A DNA stretch of 64,000 nt from Zoogloeaceae bacterium (GCA_024235595.1 JACKMC010000001.1:806001-870000), one strand, 5' to 3'; shown: positions 35,937 through 43,988, numbered from the stretch's first letter. Numbers and translations: made by a program. The notes: generated from the letters alone by a model not told the origin.

Positions 35937-37068
35937 GCCCGGGGACGCTCACCCAGCCATCCATGAGCAGCCGCGCGCTGCGCGTCATGGTGGCGCTTTC
36001 GAGCCGCCATTCGCCTTCGTGGTGGCGGGTGCGCACACCCACCTCCACCCGTCCCGAAGGGTGGCCGATGCGCAGCAGGCCCGTCGTCGCGCCCTGCAGT
36101 TGGCGGGCCGCGAGGGTGCCGGGAATGCTCGTCGCGGCGGCCAGGCCGATCGCCGCGGTGCCGGGGATGGCGTGGTGTACCGCCCCCATCGACAGCACCC
36201 GCACGGTGAGGTCCTGGGCCGCGGCGTCGACACGACGGCCATCCGCGGCCAAATAGGATTGCGGTGGGGCGAGCAGGGCGAGCTTGGGGGTGTGGCCGCG
36301 CGCCGCGGCCTCGGCGCTCGAACCCGCCAGGCCCATCGCCAGCGCGCCGGCAATGCGCAGCGCCTCGCAGCGCGCCAGCAGCGCGGCATCGCGGTTGAGC
36401 TGCGCCTGCGAGGCACTGCAGGCGGCGCCCAGCGCGGCGGCCTCGACCAGCACCAGCGGGATCGCCGCGTCGATCAGCGTGGCCTCGACCGGCGCCTGTC
36501 CGGCCGGATCGAGCCGGGTGAGGCAGCCGCCCGCCGGGAACAGCGCCCCGCCGCCGGGGGAGAGGAACTCCAGGTGGATCGGCGCCGCGGCAAAGGCCAC
36601 CCCGTCGAGCAGGAAGTCGCCTTCCTCGCATACCGCGCCGCCGCGGACCGGCACATGGGCGAGGATGCGCTTGCCGATGTTGGCCTGCCAGATGCGCACC
36701 GTCGCACTGCCGTCCCGGGGGCATGCGACGAGGCCACGCTCTATCGCGAACGGACCCACCGCGGCGCTGAGATTGCCGCAGTTGCCCGACCAGTCGATCG
36801 CCGTGCCGCCCACCGGCACCTGTCCGAAGAGGTAATCGACATCGCAATCGGGCCGCGCCGAGGGCGCCACGATCACCACCTTGCTGGTGCTCGAGGTGGC
36901 GCCACCGAGCCCGTCGATCTGCTTGCCGTAGGGGTCGGGGCTGCCGATCGCGCGCAGCAGCAGCGCATCGCGCGCCGCCGGCTCGTCGGGCAGGTCGGCG
37001 GCGAGCAGGAACAGACCCTTGCTGGTGCCGCCGCGCATCCAGGCGGCGGGGATTCGGATTCGGGACAT
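35926..37068 (-). CDS. PrpF-family isomerase (4-oxalomesaconate tautomerase / methylaconitate isomerase-like)
   Basis: 380 residues. IPAAWMRGGTSKGLFLLAADLP is the PrpF start; DWSGNCGNLSAAVGPFAIERG contains a catalytic-type Cys, and GHTPKLALLAPPQSY and STSKVVIV are conserved core parts. PrpF-like enzymes shift double bonds in aconitate-like tri- and dicarboxylates. Neighbouring tct genes suit import of such a compound. It is transcribed with the VOC gene, 52 bp upstream. Confidence 0.88.
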   Translation of the reverse strand: MSRIRIPAAWMRGGTSKGLFLLAADLPDEPAARDALLLRAIGSPDPYGKQIDGLGGATSSTSKVVIVAPSARPDCDVDYLFGQVPVGGTAIDWSGNCGNLSAAVGPFAIERGLVACPRDGSATVRIWQANIGKRILAHVPVRGGAVCEEGDFLLDGVAFAAAPIHLEFLSPGGGALFPAGGCLTRLDPAGQAPVEATLIDAAIPLVLVEAAALGAACSASQAQLNRDAALLARCEALRIAGALAMGLAGSSAEAAARGHTPKLALLAPPQSYLAADGRRVDAAAQDLTVRVLSMGAVHHAIPGTAAIGLAAATSIPGTLAARQLQGATTGLLRIGHPSGRVEVGVRTRHHEGEWRLESATMTRSARLLMDGWVSVPGLTA

Positions 37069-37120
37069 GGGCGGTGCGAAGTTGTTGAAAGGCGGATCCC
37101 GGCCGGCGTTGCGCCAGCGC

Positions 37121-37504
37121 TCAGGCGCCGCTGCCGTAGGGCCGGGTGATGATCTCCAGAAAATGCCCGTCCGGCCCCTCGAAGTAAACCCCGCGACCGC
37201 CGTCGCCATGGTTGATCTCGCCGGGGCGCTTGCGGGTCGGGTCGGCCCAGAAGGCGAGGCCCCGCTCGCGGATGCGCCCGAAGATGGCATCGAACTCCGC
37301 CTCGGAGATGAGAAACGCATAGTGCTGCGGCGCGATCCTGCCGTCGTCGTCCATGAAATCGAGGCTCACCCCGTTTGCAAGCTCGAGCACCTGGAACGGC
37401 CCGAAGGGCGCCGGCGCGGGGAGGCCGAGGAGTTCTGCAAGCTCTGCCGCGGCACGGGCGCTGTCGCCGACATGGACGATGGTGTGGTTCAGTTCGACGG
37501 CCAT
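37121..37504 (-). CDS. VOC-superfamily (glyoxalase/dioxygenase fold) protein
   Basis: 127 residues. LNHTIVHVGDSARAAAELAELLGL, QHYAFLISEAEFDAIFGRI and GRGVYFEGPDGHFLEIITRPYG give the paired beta-alpha-beta-beta-beta modules with a His and a C-terminal Glu as metal ligands. Substrate unknown. GGGAG ribosome-binding site at proper spacing fixes the start at 37504. First gene of a two-gene unit with the PrpF isomerase. Confidence 0.85.
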   Translation of the reverse strand: MAVELNHTIVHVGDSARAAAELAELLGLPAPAPFGPFQVLELANGVSLDFMDDDGRIAPQHYAFLISEAEFDAIFGRIRERGLAFWADPTRKRPGEINHGDGGRGVYFEGPDGHFLEIITRPYGSGA

Positions 37505-37776
37505 TGGGACTCCCTTGCAGCGTTTACCCTGTTGTGTCCGGAGTGCACGGGCCGCCTGCAGATTACCGGCAAGCTTCCTCGGTCGGGCGCCGCCCCGTGT
37601 TCCAAAGTCAGGCATCTTGCCGCTGGCGCCACGATCGGGCCACCCCCGGGACGATGAAAGCTCGATGAAAACGAACAACAACCGGACCACGGTGCACGCA
37701 TCTGCGGATCTGCGTTGGACGCTCCGTCAAGCGCGCGCCGGAAACGCCTGGCGGACATGCTGCCGTGGTCGAATCG

Positions 37777-38247
37777 CTATTCGATCTGCGCCAGCTCCTT
37801 GTCGAAGCGGTCCTTGTTGAGGACGAACCTCGCCGATTCCTTGGCCGCGACAGATTTCGCCTGCTCCAGATTCACGGCCTTGCCAACTTGGACGACGCCA
37901 ACCATCCCCATCATCTTGTGAGCTGCGCACGCGTACAGGTAGACCCCCTCGGCATCCAGGGGGACACGGGTTTCCCGGTCGGCCTCGCCGGACCAGGCCT
38001 GCGCCCCGGGCGGAACCAGCAGCGCAACCGTGCTGTGCCCACCCTTCTGCGCGGGTTCGAAAACCAGCACGTCGCCGGGGTTTGCCTTGACGAAGCCGGG
38101 CTCGAAGGCGAGCGGCCCGGAGCCGGACCTGTCCAGCATCTTGATGTGAATCTCCTCGGCCCGCGCCCCCTGCATCCCTGCGCTCGCAAGCAGCGTCGCA
38201 CACAACAAGGTGCCGACCCCACGGCTTGCATGCCTGATCCCTTTCAT
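37777..38247 (-). CDS. Pseudoazurin (type I copper protein)
   Basis: 156 residues. Signal peptide ends GMQGARA; mature part begins EEIHIKMLDRSGSGPLAFEP. Copper ligands are His71 (KGGHSTV), Cys107, His110 and Met115 (YACAAHKMMGMVGVVQVG), the pseudoazurin pattern. It carries electrons in the periplasm, classically to copper nitrite reductase or N2O reductase, pointing to denitrification in this organism. Very strong AGGAGG ribosome-binding site. Apparently monocistronic. Confidence 0.92.
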   Translation of the reverse strand: MKGIRHASRGVGTLLCATLLASAGMQGARAEEIHIKMLDRSGSGPLAFEPGFVKANPGDVLVFEPAQKGGHSTVALLVPPGAQAWSGEADRETRVPLDAEGVYLYACAAHKMMGMVGVVQVGKAVNLEQAKSVAAKESARFVLNKDRFDKELAQIE

Positions 38248-38730
38248 GTCGTCCTCCTTTGATCGCCCCGGCGTCGTGTTGGCTCAGGGCATCTCCCTCC
38301 GGGCGGGATTCCGGGCCGTGCGCGTGCTTGGTCGGCCCGGTCGACGTGCACGCAAGCACCACGCCAGGAGATGCTCCTGGGCTGAAGATCAGACTCTCGC
38401 AGCAGCATCACGTTCAGTTCGTTCGCAGAAACCGGGGCGGGCCCTCGGCACCGTGGCAACGGAGGCTGCGATCGACCAGCGATGAGACGGGATGGGGGCA
38501 CCCGGGTGCCCCATCTCGTGCTCCCTGCCGCGTCGGTTGGAGCGCTCGCCGTGCCCATCCCTGAACCATCCATGGGCGTAGAATTTCGAGTGCCACCGCC
38601 ACGGCCGCCGCTCAGTCCGACGAGGTTCTTTCCGCGCGGGATGGACCCTGTCCGTGGGGCGGCACCAGGGCGCTGCCGCGACGCATCGCTCCTGCAGCAC
38701 TTGTTCAGCGACTCGCACAGGAGGACATCC
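38248..38730. other. 483-bp gap with two hairpins, no gene seen
   Basis: Divergent promoter region of pseudoazurin (minus) and the SRPBCC gene (plus). It holds a perfect 7-bp stem CCAGGAG-atg-CTCCTGG at 38364-38380 and a long near-perfect palindrome around CACCCGGGTG at 38491-38515 with one bulged G. No FNR/Dnr-type TTGAT-N4-ATCAA box was found. Confidence 0.5.
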
Positions 38731-39177
38731 ATGAGCACCGCTACAGTCCGATTTCACCGCGTCCTGCGCGCCTCCCCGGAGAGGATCTATCGCGCCTTTC
38801 TCGATGCCCGGGCGATGGCGAAGTGGCTGCCGCCCTTCGGTTTCACCTGCGAGGTTCATCACCTCGAGGCCAGGGTTGGGGGCTCGTTCAGGATGTCCTT
38901 CCACAACTTCTCGACAGGGCAGCGACATTCGTTCGGCGGCGAATACCGCGAGTTGGTGCCGAACGAGCGTATTCGCTACACGGACACTTTCGACGACCCG
39001 AACCTGCCGGGAGAAATGGTGGTGAGCGTTACCCTCAAACCGGTCTCCTGTGGCACGGAGCTGAACATTGTCCAGGAGGGAATACCGGCGATGATTCCGC
39101 CCGAGATGTGTTATCTCGGCTGGCAGGAGTCCTTGCTACAGCTCGCGCAACTGGTCGAGCCCGATGTTCCGGGCTGA
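38731..39177 (+). CDS. SRPBCC (AHSA1-like) family protein
   Basis: 148 residues. START/Bet v1-like fold: VRFHRVLRASPERIYRAFLDARAMAKWLPP, GGSFRMSFHNFSTG, LVPNERIRYTDTF and GWQESLLQLAQLV are typical of AHSA1-type SRPBCC proteins, which bind hydrophobic ligands. Function unknown. GGAGGACATCC-ATG fixes the start; the in-frame extension upstream is a shadow. Confidence 0.85.
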   Translation: MSTATVRFHRVLRASPERIYRAFLDARAMAKWLPPFGFTCEVHHLEARVGGSFRMSFHNFSTGQRHSFGGEYRELVPNERIRYTDTFDDPNLPGEMVVSVTLKPVSCGTELNIVQEGIPAMIPPEMCYLGWQESLLQLAQLVEPDVPG

Positions 39178-39338
39178 GCGGACCCATCCGACAGACGCCT
39201 GCGCCGGGGTGAGAAACGCGGGCTAGACTGACGTCGACGCCGGATCGCGGGCGTCGTCTTGGCGTTTCGCTTCGGCTCGGGATTCGATGGCTGGGGCGAA
39301 CGTCTGTCTGCGGCACGAAAACCCAAGGAGGATGAACC

Positions 39339-39998
39339 ATGGCGGACAAGATCACCGATCAATGCCTGGAGAACAACAAGGCGTATGCCAGTGGCAAGGC
39401 GCTGCATAATCCCGTCCATCCGGGAAAGCAGCCGATCAATCCCGCAAGGCATGTGGCGGTCGTCGCATGCATGGATGCGCGCATCGATGTCGAGGATCTG
39501 CTCGGGCTGCAGACGGGCGATGCACACATCATCCGCAATGCCGGCGGCGTGGTGACCGAGGACGTGATTCGCTGTCTCGTCATCTCGCATCACCTGCTCG
39601 ACACCAACGAGATCATCCTCATCCACCACACGCGCTGCGGCATGCTCGCCTTTACCGACGACCTCCTCAAGGCCGGCCTCGAAGGTGACCCGGCGGCCGG
39701 GAAACTGTTGCGACAGGCGACCTCGCGCGCCTTCAAGAGCACCAACAAGTGCGCCTCGAGCCCGTCCCAGTTTCACGCCTTCCGCGGTCCACTCGAGCCG
39801 CTCGATGCACCGCGCAGCGAAGGGCAGACGCAGCGCCTGGAGTGGGACGTGCGGCGGGGCATGTCGTCCATCCTCAATCACCCCTGGATCCCGAACAGCG
39901 GGCCGGATGCCGTCACGGTGCGCGGCTTCATCTACGACGTGGACAGCGGTGCGCTCGAGGAGGTCAGCTACCCGGGACCGATGGGTTCGATCGCTTGA
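39339..39998 (+). CDS. Beta-class carbonic anhydrase
   Basis: 219 residues. Zn site Cys44 (ACMDARID with Asp46/Arg48), His97 and Cys100 (HHTRCGM); IIRNAGGVVTEDVIRCLVISHHLL is the strand-helix core. This is the short Cab/clade-D-like type, different from the Can-like domain at 8777. AAGGAGGATGAACC upstream gives a strong ribosome-binding site. Interconverts CO2 and bicarbonate in the cytoplasm. Confidence 0.9.
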   Translation: MADKITDQCLENNKAYASGKALHNPVHPGKQPINPARHVAVVACMDARIDVEDLLGLQTGDAHIIRNAGGVVTEDVIRCLVISHHLLDTNEIILIHHTRCGMLAFTDDLLKAGLEGDPAAGKLLRQATSRAFKSTNKCASSPSQFHAFRGPLEPLDAPRSEGQTQRLEWDVRRGMSSILNHPWIPNSGPDAVTVRGFIYDVDSGALEEVSYPGPMGSIA

Positions 39999-40092
39999 GC
40001 TGGATTGGCGGGACGCGCAAGTCCCGCATTCCGCCTGGCGTTGCGCCCGGCCGCGCACGCACGATCATCGCGGCGAAGGGCCGGACGATGGC

Positions 40093-40803
40093 TCACGCAA
40101 CGAACTTCACCTGCGACTGCGGGGTGCGGGTGTCCATGTTCTTGCCGCGGTTGAGGTGGTCTTCGATCTCGGCTGCGCAGCCGATCAGGCGGCCGTAGAG
40201 GAAGGCGGTGAAGGCGGCCGTCTCGAGCTCGCTCGAGGCCAGGCTGCCGGCCTGCCAGGCAGGCCACATCATCTTCAGCAGCAGCGTGGCGATCAGCGCA
40301 TCGACGTTCACGCAGAACACGTTGCGGGTCACGCCTTCGTCATGCAGCGCCTGCACCAGCTTGCGGTAGTAGTCGTGGAAGACGTTGTACTCGCCGCGTG
40401 CCTCGAAGAGCTTGCGCACGAATTCCTCGCGCGGGTCGATGTTGACCGGCTTGTCCTTGAAAACCGGGTGATTCACGCAGGGGATGTTGCGCGCGCCGGC
40501 GCCCACTTCCTTGCTGGCGGCGCGCTCCGCGCCGTATTCGCGCGCATAGGCGCTGGCCATGGCGGTGAGGTCGAGGCCGTGTGCGGGGCTGGCCGGGTCG
40601 GCGAGGCTGTGGCCGGCGAAGCGCTCGAGCAGGAAGGCCACGCCTTCGAAGCCGTTGCCGCCGTGGGCGAAGCCGGTATGGCTGAGGAAACCGATCATCG
40701 CCTTGACGGCTTCTTCGCTGGCGTCCGGTCCCAGAACCTCGGCGCTTGGGAAATCGACGAATTCGAGCAGTTTGCTGCCATAGAGCATTCCGGTGATCTG
40801 CAT
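40093..40803 (-). CDS. Citrate synthase/citryl-CoA lyase-superfamily C-terminal-like protein
   Basis: 236 residues. The region IPCVNHPVFKDKPVN..., NVFCVNVDALIATLLLKM and TAFLYGRLIGCAAEIEDHLNRG resembles the C-terminal part of ATP-citrate lyase/citrate synthase (GHRVKSVNNPD, LNVDGFIGVAF and GRSMGFIGHYLDQKR positions). The usual N-terminal citrate-synthase half is missing, yet CAGGAGACAGCA precedes the ATG, so this looks like a complete short gene. The His of GHRxK is replaced. May be a non-catalytic or altered-substrate homologue. Assignment from remembered patterns, moderate. Confidence 0.55.
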   Translation of the reverse strand: MQITGMLYGSKLLEFVDFPSAEVLGPDASEEAVKAMIGFLSHTGFAHGGNGFEGVAFLLERFAGHSLADPASPAHGLDLTAMASAYAREYGAERAASKEVGAGARNIPCVNHPVFKDKPVNIDPREEFVRKLFEARGEYNVFHDYYRKLVQALHDEGVTRNVFCVNVDALIATLLLKMMWPAWQAGSLASSELETAAFTAFLYGRLIGCAAEIEDHLNRGKNMDTRTPQSQVKFVA

Positions 40804-40856
40804 TGCTGTCTCCTGCTGTCGTTTATGGGTTGATTGCCGAAGCTTATGGATGGCGA

Positions 40857-40873
40857 CTTTCAGTCGGCTTTCG
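40857..40873 (+). repeat. 17-bp direct repeat, copy downstream of porin
   Basis: CTTTCAGTCGGCTTTCG, identical to the copy at 42114-42130. The two copies bracket the porin gene and its terminator. Confidence 0.7.
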
Positions 40874-40901
40874 ATGACTCCGTCCTGTGTTGCGAGAGAA
40901 C

Positions 40902-40941
40902 AAAAAAAGCCCCGACCGGAAACCCCTCCCCGGTCGGGGCT
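40902..40941 (-). terminator. Intrinsic terminator of the porin gene
   Basis: On the minus strand a 12-bp GC stem (AGCCCCGACCGG pairs with CCGGTCGGGGCT) is followed by TTTTTTT. It lies 52 bp past the porin stop. Confidence 0.92.
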
Positions 40942-40993
40942 CGAATCGAGTGCGCCGGAAAACGGCGCAGTTCAAGAGGAGCGGTGGGAGCTA

Positions 40994-42037
40994 TCAGAAG
41001 CGGTGACGAATACCTGCCATCACGACGCTGGGGTCTTCGCCGGCGGCCGGCGTGAAGTTCCAGCCGTAGTTGGCGTCGCCCTTGTTGTTGATGTGCGAGT
41101 AGGCGGTGTACAGCGTGGTGCGCTTGGACAGGCCGTGCGTGTAGTAGAGCGACCAGCCGCGTGCGTCTTCGGTGTTGGCCTCGTTGCTCTCGTCGCGCGA
41201 GCCGTAGCTCACCGCCACCGTGCCCGCCGGGCTTACCGGCACTTCGGCGCTCAGCGAGTAGCTGCGCGCCTTGCCGCTGCCCTGGCTGCCGCTCTCGCGA
41301 TCCTGGGTGTAGAGCGCGTAGAGCTTGGCCGGGCCAAAGTCGTAGGAACCGGCGATGCCGCTTGTGGTGGCCTTGCCGCCGGTGGCGTTGGTGTAATAGC
41401 TCTGGGTGGTCAGCGCCAGGCCGATCGGGCCGTTGTTGTACATGCCGGTGAGGCCGTAGCCGCGGCCCTCCTTGGCCACGTCGCCCGAGCCACCGTTTTC
41501 GGCGCCGGTCCAGTAACCCGCTTCGGCCGCGAAGCCGCTGAAGCTCGGCGAGCGGTACTTGATCATGTTATCGAAACGGGTCTCATAGCCACGCTTGACC
41601 GATCCGCTCTTGCGATACAGCAGGCCCGCGGTGCGATCGGCGCTGCCGGTGGCTTCGTAGGGGTCGAGTGCGTAGAAAGCGGGCGAATACTGGCGACCCA
41701 GGGTCAGCTTGCCCCAGCCGCCTTCGACACCGACGTAGGCCTGGCGGCCATAGAGCCGGCCGCCCTGCTCGGAGGTGCCGGTGGATGGGTCGAATCCGCT
41801 TTCGAGCACGAACAGCGCCTTCTGGCCGTTGCCCAGATCCTCGTTACCCTTGAAGCCAATGCGGCTGCCGTTGAGCTCGCTGTGATCGATGCCGAGACGG
41901 CTGAGGTCGCCGGCCTTCTCGTAGCCAACGTTGAGGTCGATGAGGCCATAGACGGTGACATTGCTGTCTGCGCTGGCGAGCGTCGGCAGGCCCAGGGTTG
42001 CAGCGACCGCGAGGGCGGCGATCTTGGTGTTGTGCAT
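40994..42037 (-). CDS. Gram-negative porin (Burkholderia/Neisseria type)
   Basis: 347 residues. Signal peptide MHNTKIAALAVAATLGLPTLASA, then SNVTVYGLIDLNVGYEKAG, SRIGFKGNEDLGNGQKALFVLESGF, GRQAYVGVEGGWGKLTLGRQYSPAFYALDPYEATGSADRT and a C-terminal strand ending RHRF with the terminal Phe needed for outer-membrane insertion. 16-stranded trimeric general diffusion porin. Strong terminator downstream; flanked by 17-bp direct repeats and, upstream, by the repeat array. Confidence 0.94.
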   Translation of the reverse strand: MHNTKIAALAVAATLGLPTLASADSNVTVYGLIDLNVGYEKAGDLSRLGIDHSELNGSRIGFKGNEDLGNGQKALFVLESGFDPSTGTSEQGGRLYGRQAYVGVEGGWGKLTLGRQYSPAFYALDPYEATGSADRTAGLLYRKSGSVKRGYETRFDNMIKYRSPSFSGFAAEAGYWTGAENGGSGDVAKEGRGYGLTGMYNNGPIGLALTTQSYYTNATGGKATTSGIAGSYDFGPAKLYALYTQDRESGSQGSGKARSYSLSAEVPVSPAGTVAVSYGSRDESNEANTEDARGWSLYYTHGLSKRTTLYTAYSHINNKGDANYGWNFTPAAGEDPSVVMAGIRHRF

Positions 42038-42113
42038 TGTTTCCTCCTTGTGTGAATGCGCTGTCGTCCGCCGTGCTTGCTGCCGTGCGGTGCGCGCATT
42101 TCAGGGGAAACGC

Positions 42114-42130
42114 CTTTCAGTCGGCTTTCG
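42114..42130 (+). repeat. 17-bp direct repeat, copy upstream of porin
   Basis: Second copy of CTTTCAGTCGGCTTTCG (first at 40857-40873), same orientation, about 1.24 kb apart, just before the tandem array. Confidence 0.7.
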
Positions 42131-42320
42131 GGGGGCATGCAGGATGTGCCTCGGCTTGGCCATTGCCGGCGGGTGTGGTGCCTTCGCTTGGGGCACGGCA
42201 TTCAGGCACGATTCGTCGCCCCGGCGCAGGCCGGAGTCCAGGGGCTTTGGTCTTTGCTGTTCGGTTCTCGGGATGCCTTCGGTTGGCGGTGATTGGCCGG
42301 GTCTCGCCCCGGCGGGCGAC

Positions 42321-42348
42321 CACCTTTCTTGTGGCGACAAGAAAGGTG
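42321..42348. repeat. Array hairpin, copy 1
   Basis: CACCTTTCTTGT-GGCG-ACAAGAAAGGTG, perfect 12-bp stem, directly before palindromic element copy 1. Confidence 0.85.
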
Positions 42349-42490
42349 CGCTTGTGAATAAATCTACTGCGCTTGGCAGCTCGGGCTTGGGCGGTGCTCG
42401 CGATGCTCATGTACTCGAGTACATTCCGCTCGCTGCGCTCCGGCCGCACCCGATCTGCCGGCGCTCGCGACGATTTCTTCACAAGCCCGG
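42348..42490. repeat. 143-bp palindromic element, copy 1
   Basis: Imperfect long inverted repeat: one end reads GCTTGTGAATAAATC, the other (reverse complement) GCTTGTGAAGAAATC, and the centre is the perfect palindrome ATGTACTCGAGTACAT at 42409-42424. It sits between the hairpin and AAAGAAACGCCCCC of the unit. MITE- or REP-like; no coding capacity. Confidence 0.75.
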
Positions 42491-42682
42491 AGCCAAAGAA
42501 ACGCCCCCTGCCGCAGCGCCGGCTTCGCCGGTGCCCTCGCTGCGCCCACGGCCGATCCCGGCATCCGGACACGATTCGTCGCCCCGGCGCAGGCCGGGGT
42601 CCAGGGCCTTTGGTCTTTATCGTTTGCTCGGTGGCGTGCTTTCGGCTGACGGTGATTGGCCGGGTCTCGCCCCGGCGGGCGA

Positions 42683-42712
42683 CCATCTTTCTTGTGGCGA
42701 CAAGAAAGATGG
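42683..42712. repeat. Array hairpin, copy 2
   Basis: CCATCTTTCTTGT-GGCG-ACAAGAAAGATGG, perfect 13-bp stem. Compared with copy 1, a C:G pair has become T:A on both arms. No palindromic element follows. Confidence 0.85.
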
Positions 42713-43053
42713 ATAAAGAAACGCCCCCTGCCGCAGCGCCGGCTTCGCCGGTTCCTCGCTCCGCCCACGCCCGGCGGGTCGCGTCGAAACTCGCCCTCAC
42801 GGGCTCAGACATCGACGCGACAATTCCCGCCGGCCGCGGGCTGCACTCGGCGCTGCAGAAGGGGAAGGCCACTGCCGGCTCGGCTTCGCCATTGCCGGCA
42901 GGTTGTCGTGCCGTGTCGCCAGTTCGGGCGCGGCATTCGGGCACGATTCGTCGCCCCGGCGAAGGCCGGGGTCCAGGCTCTTGATCCTTGCTGTTTGGTT
43001 CTCGGGGTGCCGTCGGTTGGCGGTGATTGGCCGGGTCTCGCCCCGGCGGGCGA

Positions 43054-43083
43054 CCATCTTTCTTGTGGCGACAAGAAAGATGG
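43054..43083. repeat. Array hairpin, copy 3
   Basis: Identical 13-bp stem to copy 2 with the GGCG loop. No palindromic element follows; the unit continues TTAAAGAAGCGCCCCC. Confidence 0.85.
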
Positions 43084-43422
43084 TTAAAGAAGCGCCCCCT
43101 GCCGCAGCGCCGGCTCGCGCCGGTGCCCTCGCTCTACCCGAGCCCGGCGGGTCGCGTCGAAACTCGCCCTGGCGGGCTCAGACATCGACGCGACAATTCC
43201 TGCCGGCCGCGAGCTGCACTCGGCGCTGCGGAAGGGGAAAGCTTCTGCCGGCTCGGCTTGGCCATTGCCGGCGGCGTGCGTTGCCGTTGTCTCGGGCGCG
43301 GCATCCGGCCACGATTCGTCGCCCCGGCGCAGGCCGGGGGCCAGTGTTTTTGATCCTTGCTGCTTCGATCTTGGGGTGCCTGCGGTCGGCGGTGATTGGC
43401 CGGGTCTCGCCCCGGCGGGCGA

Positions 43423-43452
43423 CCAACTTTCTTGTGGCGACAAGAAAGGTGC
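43423..43452. repeat. Array hairpin, copy 4
   Basis: CAACTTTCTTGT-GGCG-ACAAGAAAGGTG: one A/G mismatch in the stem, otherwise as copy 1. Directly followed by palindromic element copy 2. Confidence 0.8.
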
Positions 43453-43593
43453 GCTTGTGAATAAATCTACTGCGCTTGGCAGCTCGGGCTTGGGCGGTGC
43501 TCGCGATGCTCATGTACTCGAGTACATTCCGCTCGCTGCGCTCCGGCCGCACCCGATCTGCCGGCGCTCGCGACGATTTCTTCACAAGCCCGG
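43451..43593. repeat. 143-bp palindromic element, copy 2
   Basis: Identical by eye to the copy at 42348-42490, with the centre palindrome at 43512-43527. Identity continues about 60 bp into the following unit sequence, which suggests recent duplication or gene conversion. Confidence 0.75.
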
Positions 43594-43959
43594 AGCCAAA
43601 GAAACGCCCCCTGCCGCAGCGCCGGCTTCGCCGGTGCCCTCGCTGCGCCCACGGCCGACGGGTCGCGTCGAAACTCGCCCTGCGGGCTCAGACATCGACG
43701 CGACAATTCCCGCCGGCCGCGGGCTGCGCTCGGCGCTGCAGAAGGGGAAGGCCACTGCCGGCTCGGCTTGGCCATTGCCGGCGGGTGGTCGTGCCTTCGT
43801 TTATGGCGCGGCATTCGCACACGATTCGTCGGCCGGGGCCGGGCGGGCTGCAGGATTCCGGCTCATGTTGTTCGGTTTGTGAAGGTGCTGCGGCTGCAGG
43901 CTATTGGCCTGGGCAGGCCTTGACCGCTCATCGTTCAGGGAAAGGTTCGAAATTAGTTC

Positions 43960-43988
43960 TTGTATTTTAAAAACGAGCGGTCTATTAT
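43960..43988 (+). promoter_or_regulatory. Promoter of the AcuR-like gene with GGTCTA site
   Basis: TTGTAT (43960-43965), 17-bp spacer, TATTAT (43983-43988). GGTCTA at 43979-43984 overlaps the -10 element and recurs before acuI at 44655-44660, so it may be a half-site of the regulator. The expected transcript start is at or next to the ATG at 43996. Confidence 0.5.

Larger units (their letters stand above)
42207..43843. repeat. Tandem non-coding repeat array, four units plus a remnant
   Basis: Units begin with CACGATTCGTCGCCCCGGCG at 42207, 42570, 42942 and 43310, with a truncated fifth start at 43820. Base period is about 363-372 bp; the last unit is 510 bp. Each unit carries the same modules: the opening block, GATTGGCCGGGTCTCGCC..., a TTTCTTGT-GGCG-ACAAGAAA hairpin, and CGCCCCCTGCCGCAGCGCC; three units also have GGCTCAGACATCGACGCGAC. 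All six frames contain only Arg/Pro/Gly-rich shadow frames, so I see no gene in the 1.96 kb between the porin and TetR genes. Confidence 0.9.

Noticed and set aside
36019..37149. 376-residue plus-strand frame opposite prpF
   Set aside because: Antisense of a conserved PrpF gene with no motif of its own.
38248..38730. FNR/Dnr box for pseudoazurin
   Set aside because: No TTGAT-N4-ATCAA-like match was found by eye in the gap.
40857..42130. Porin as part of a composite transposon or IS
   Set aside because: The 17-bp flanking repeats are direct and short, and there is no transposase or terminal inverted repeat.
42207..43843. CRISPR array
   Set aside because: The period is about 370 bp with similar, not unique, intervening sequence; no cas genes are present.
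42055..43882. Many 80-270-residue frames in the repeat array on both strands
   Set aside because: They repeat the same Arg/Pro/Gly-rich translations of the DNA repeats, shift frame between units and have no ribosome-binding sites.
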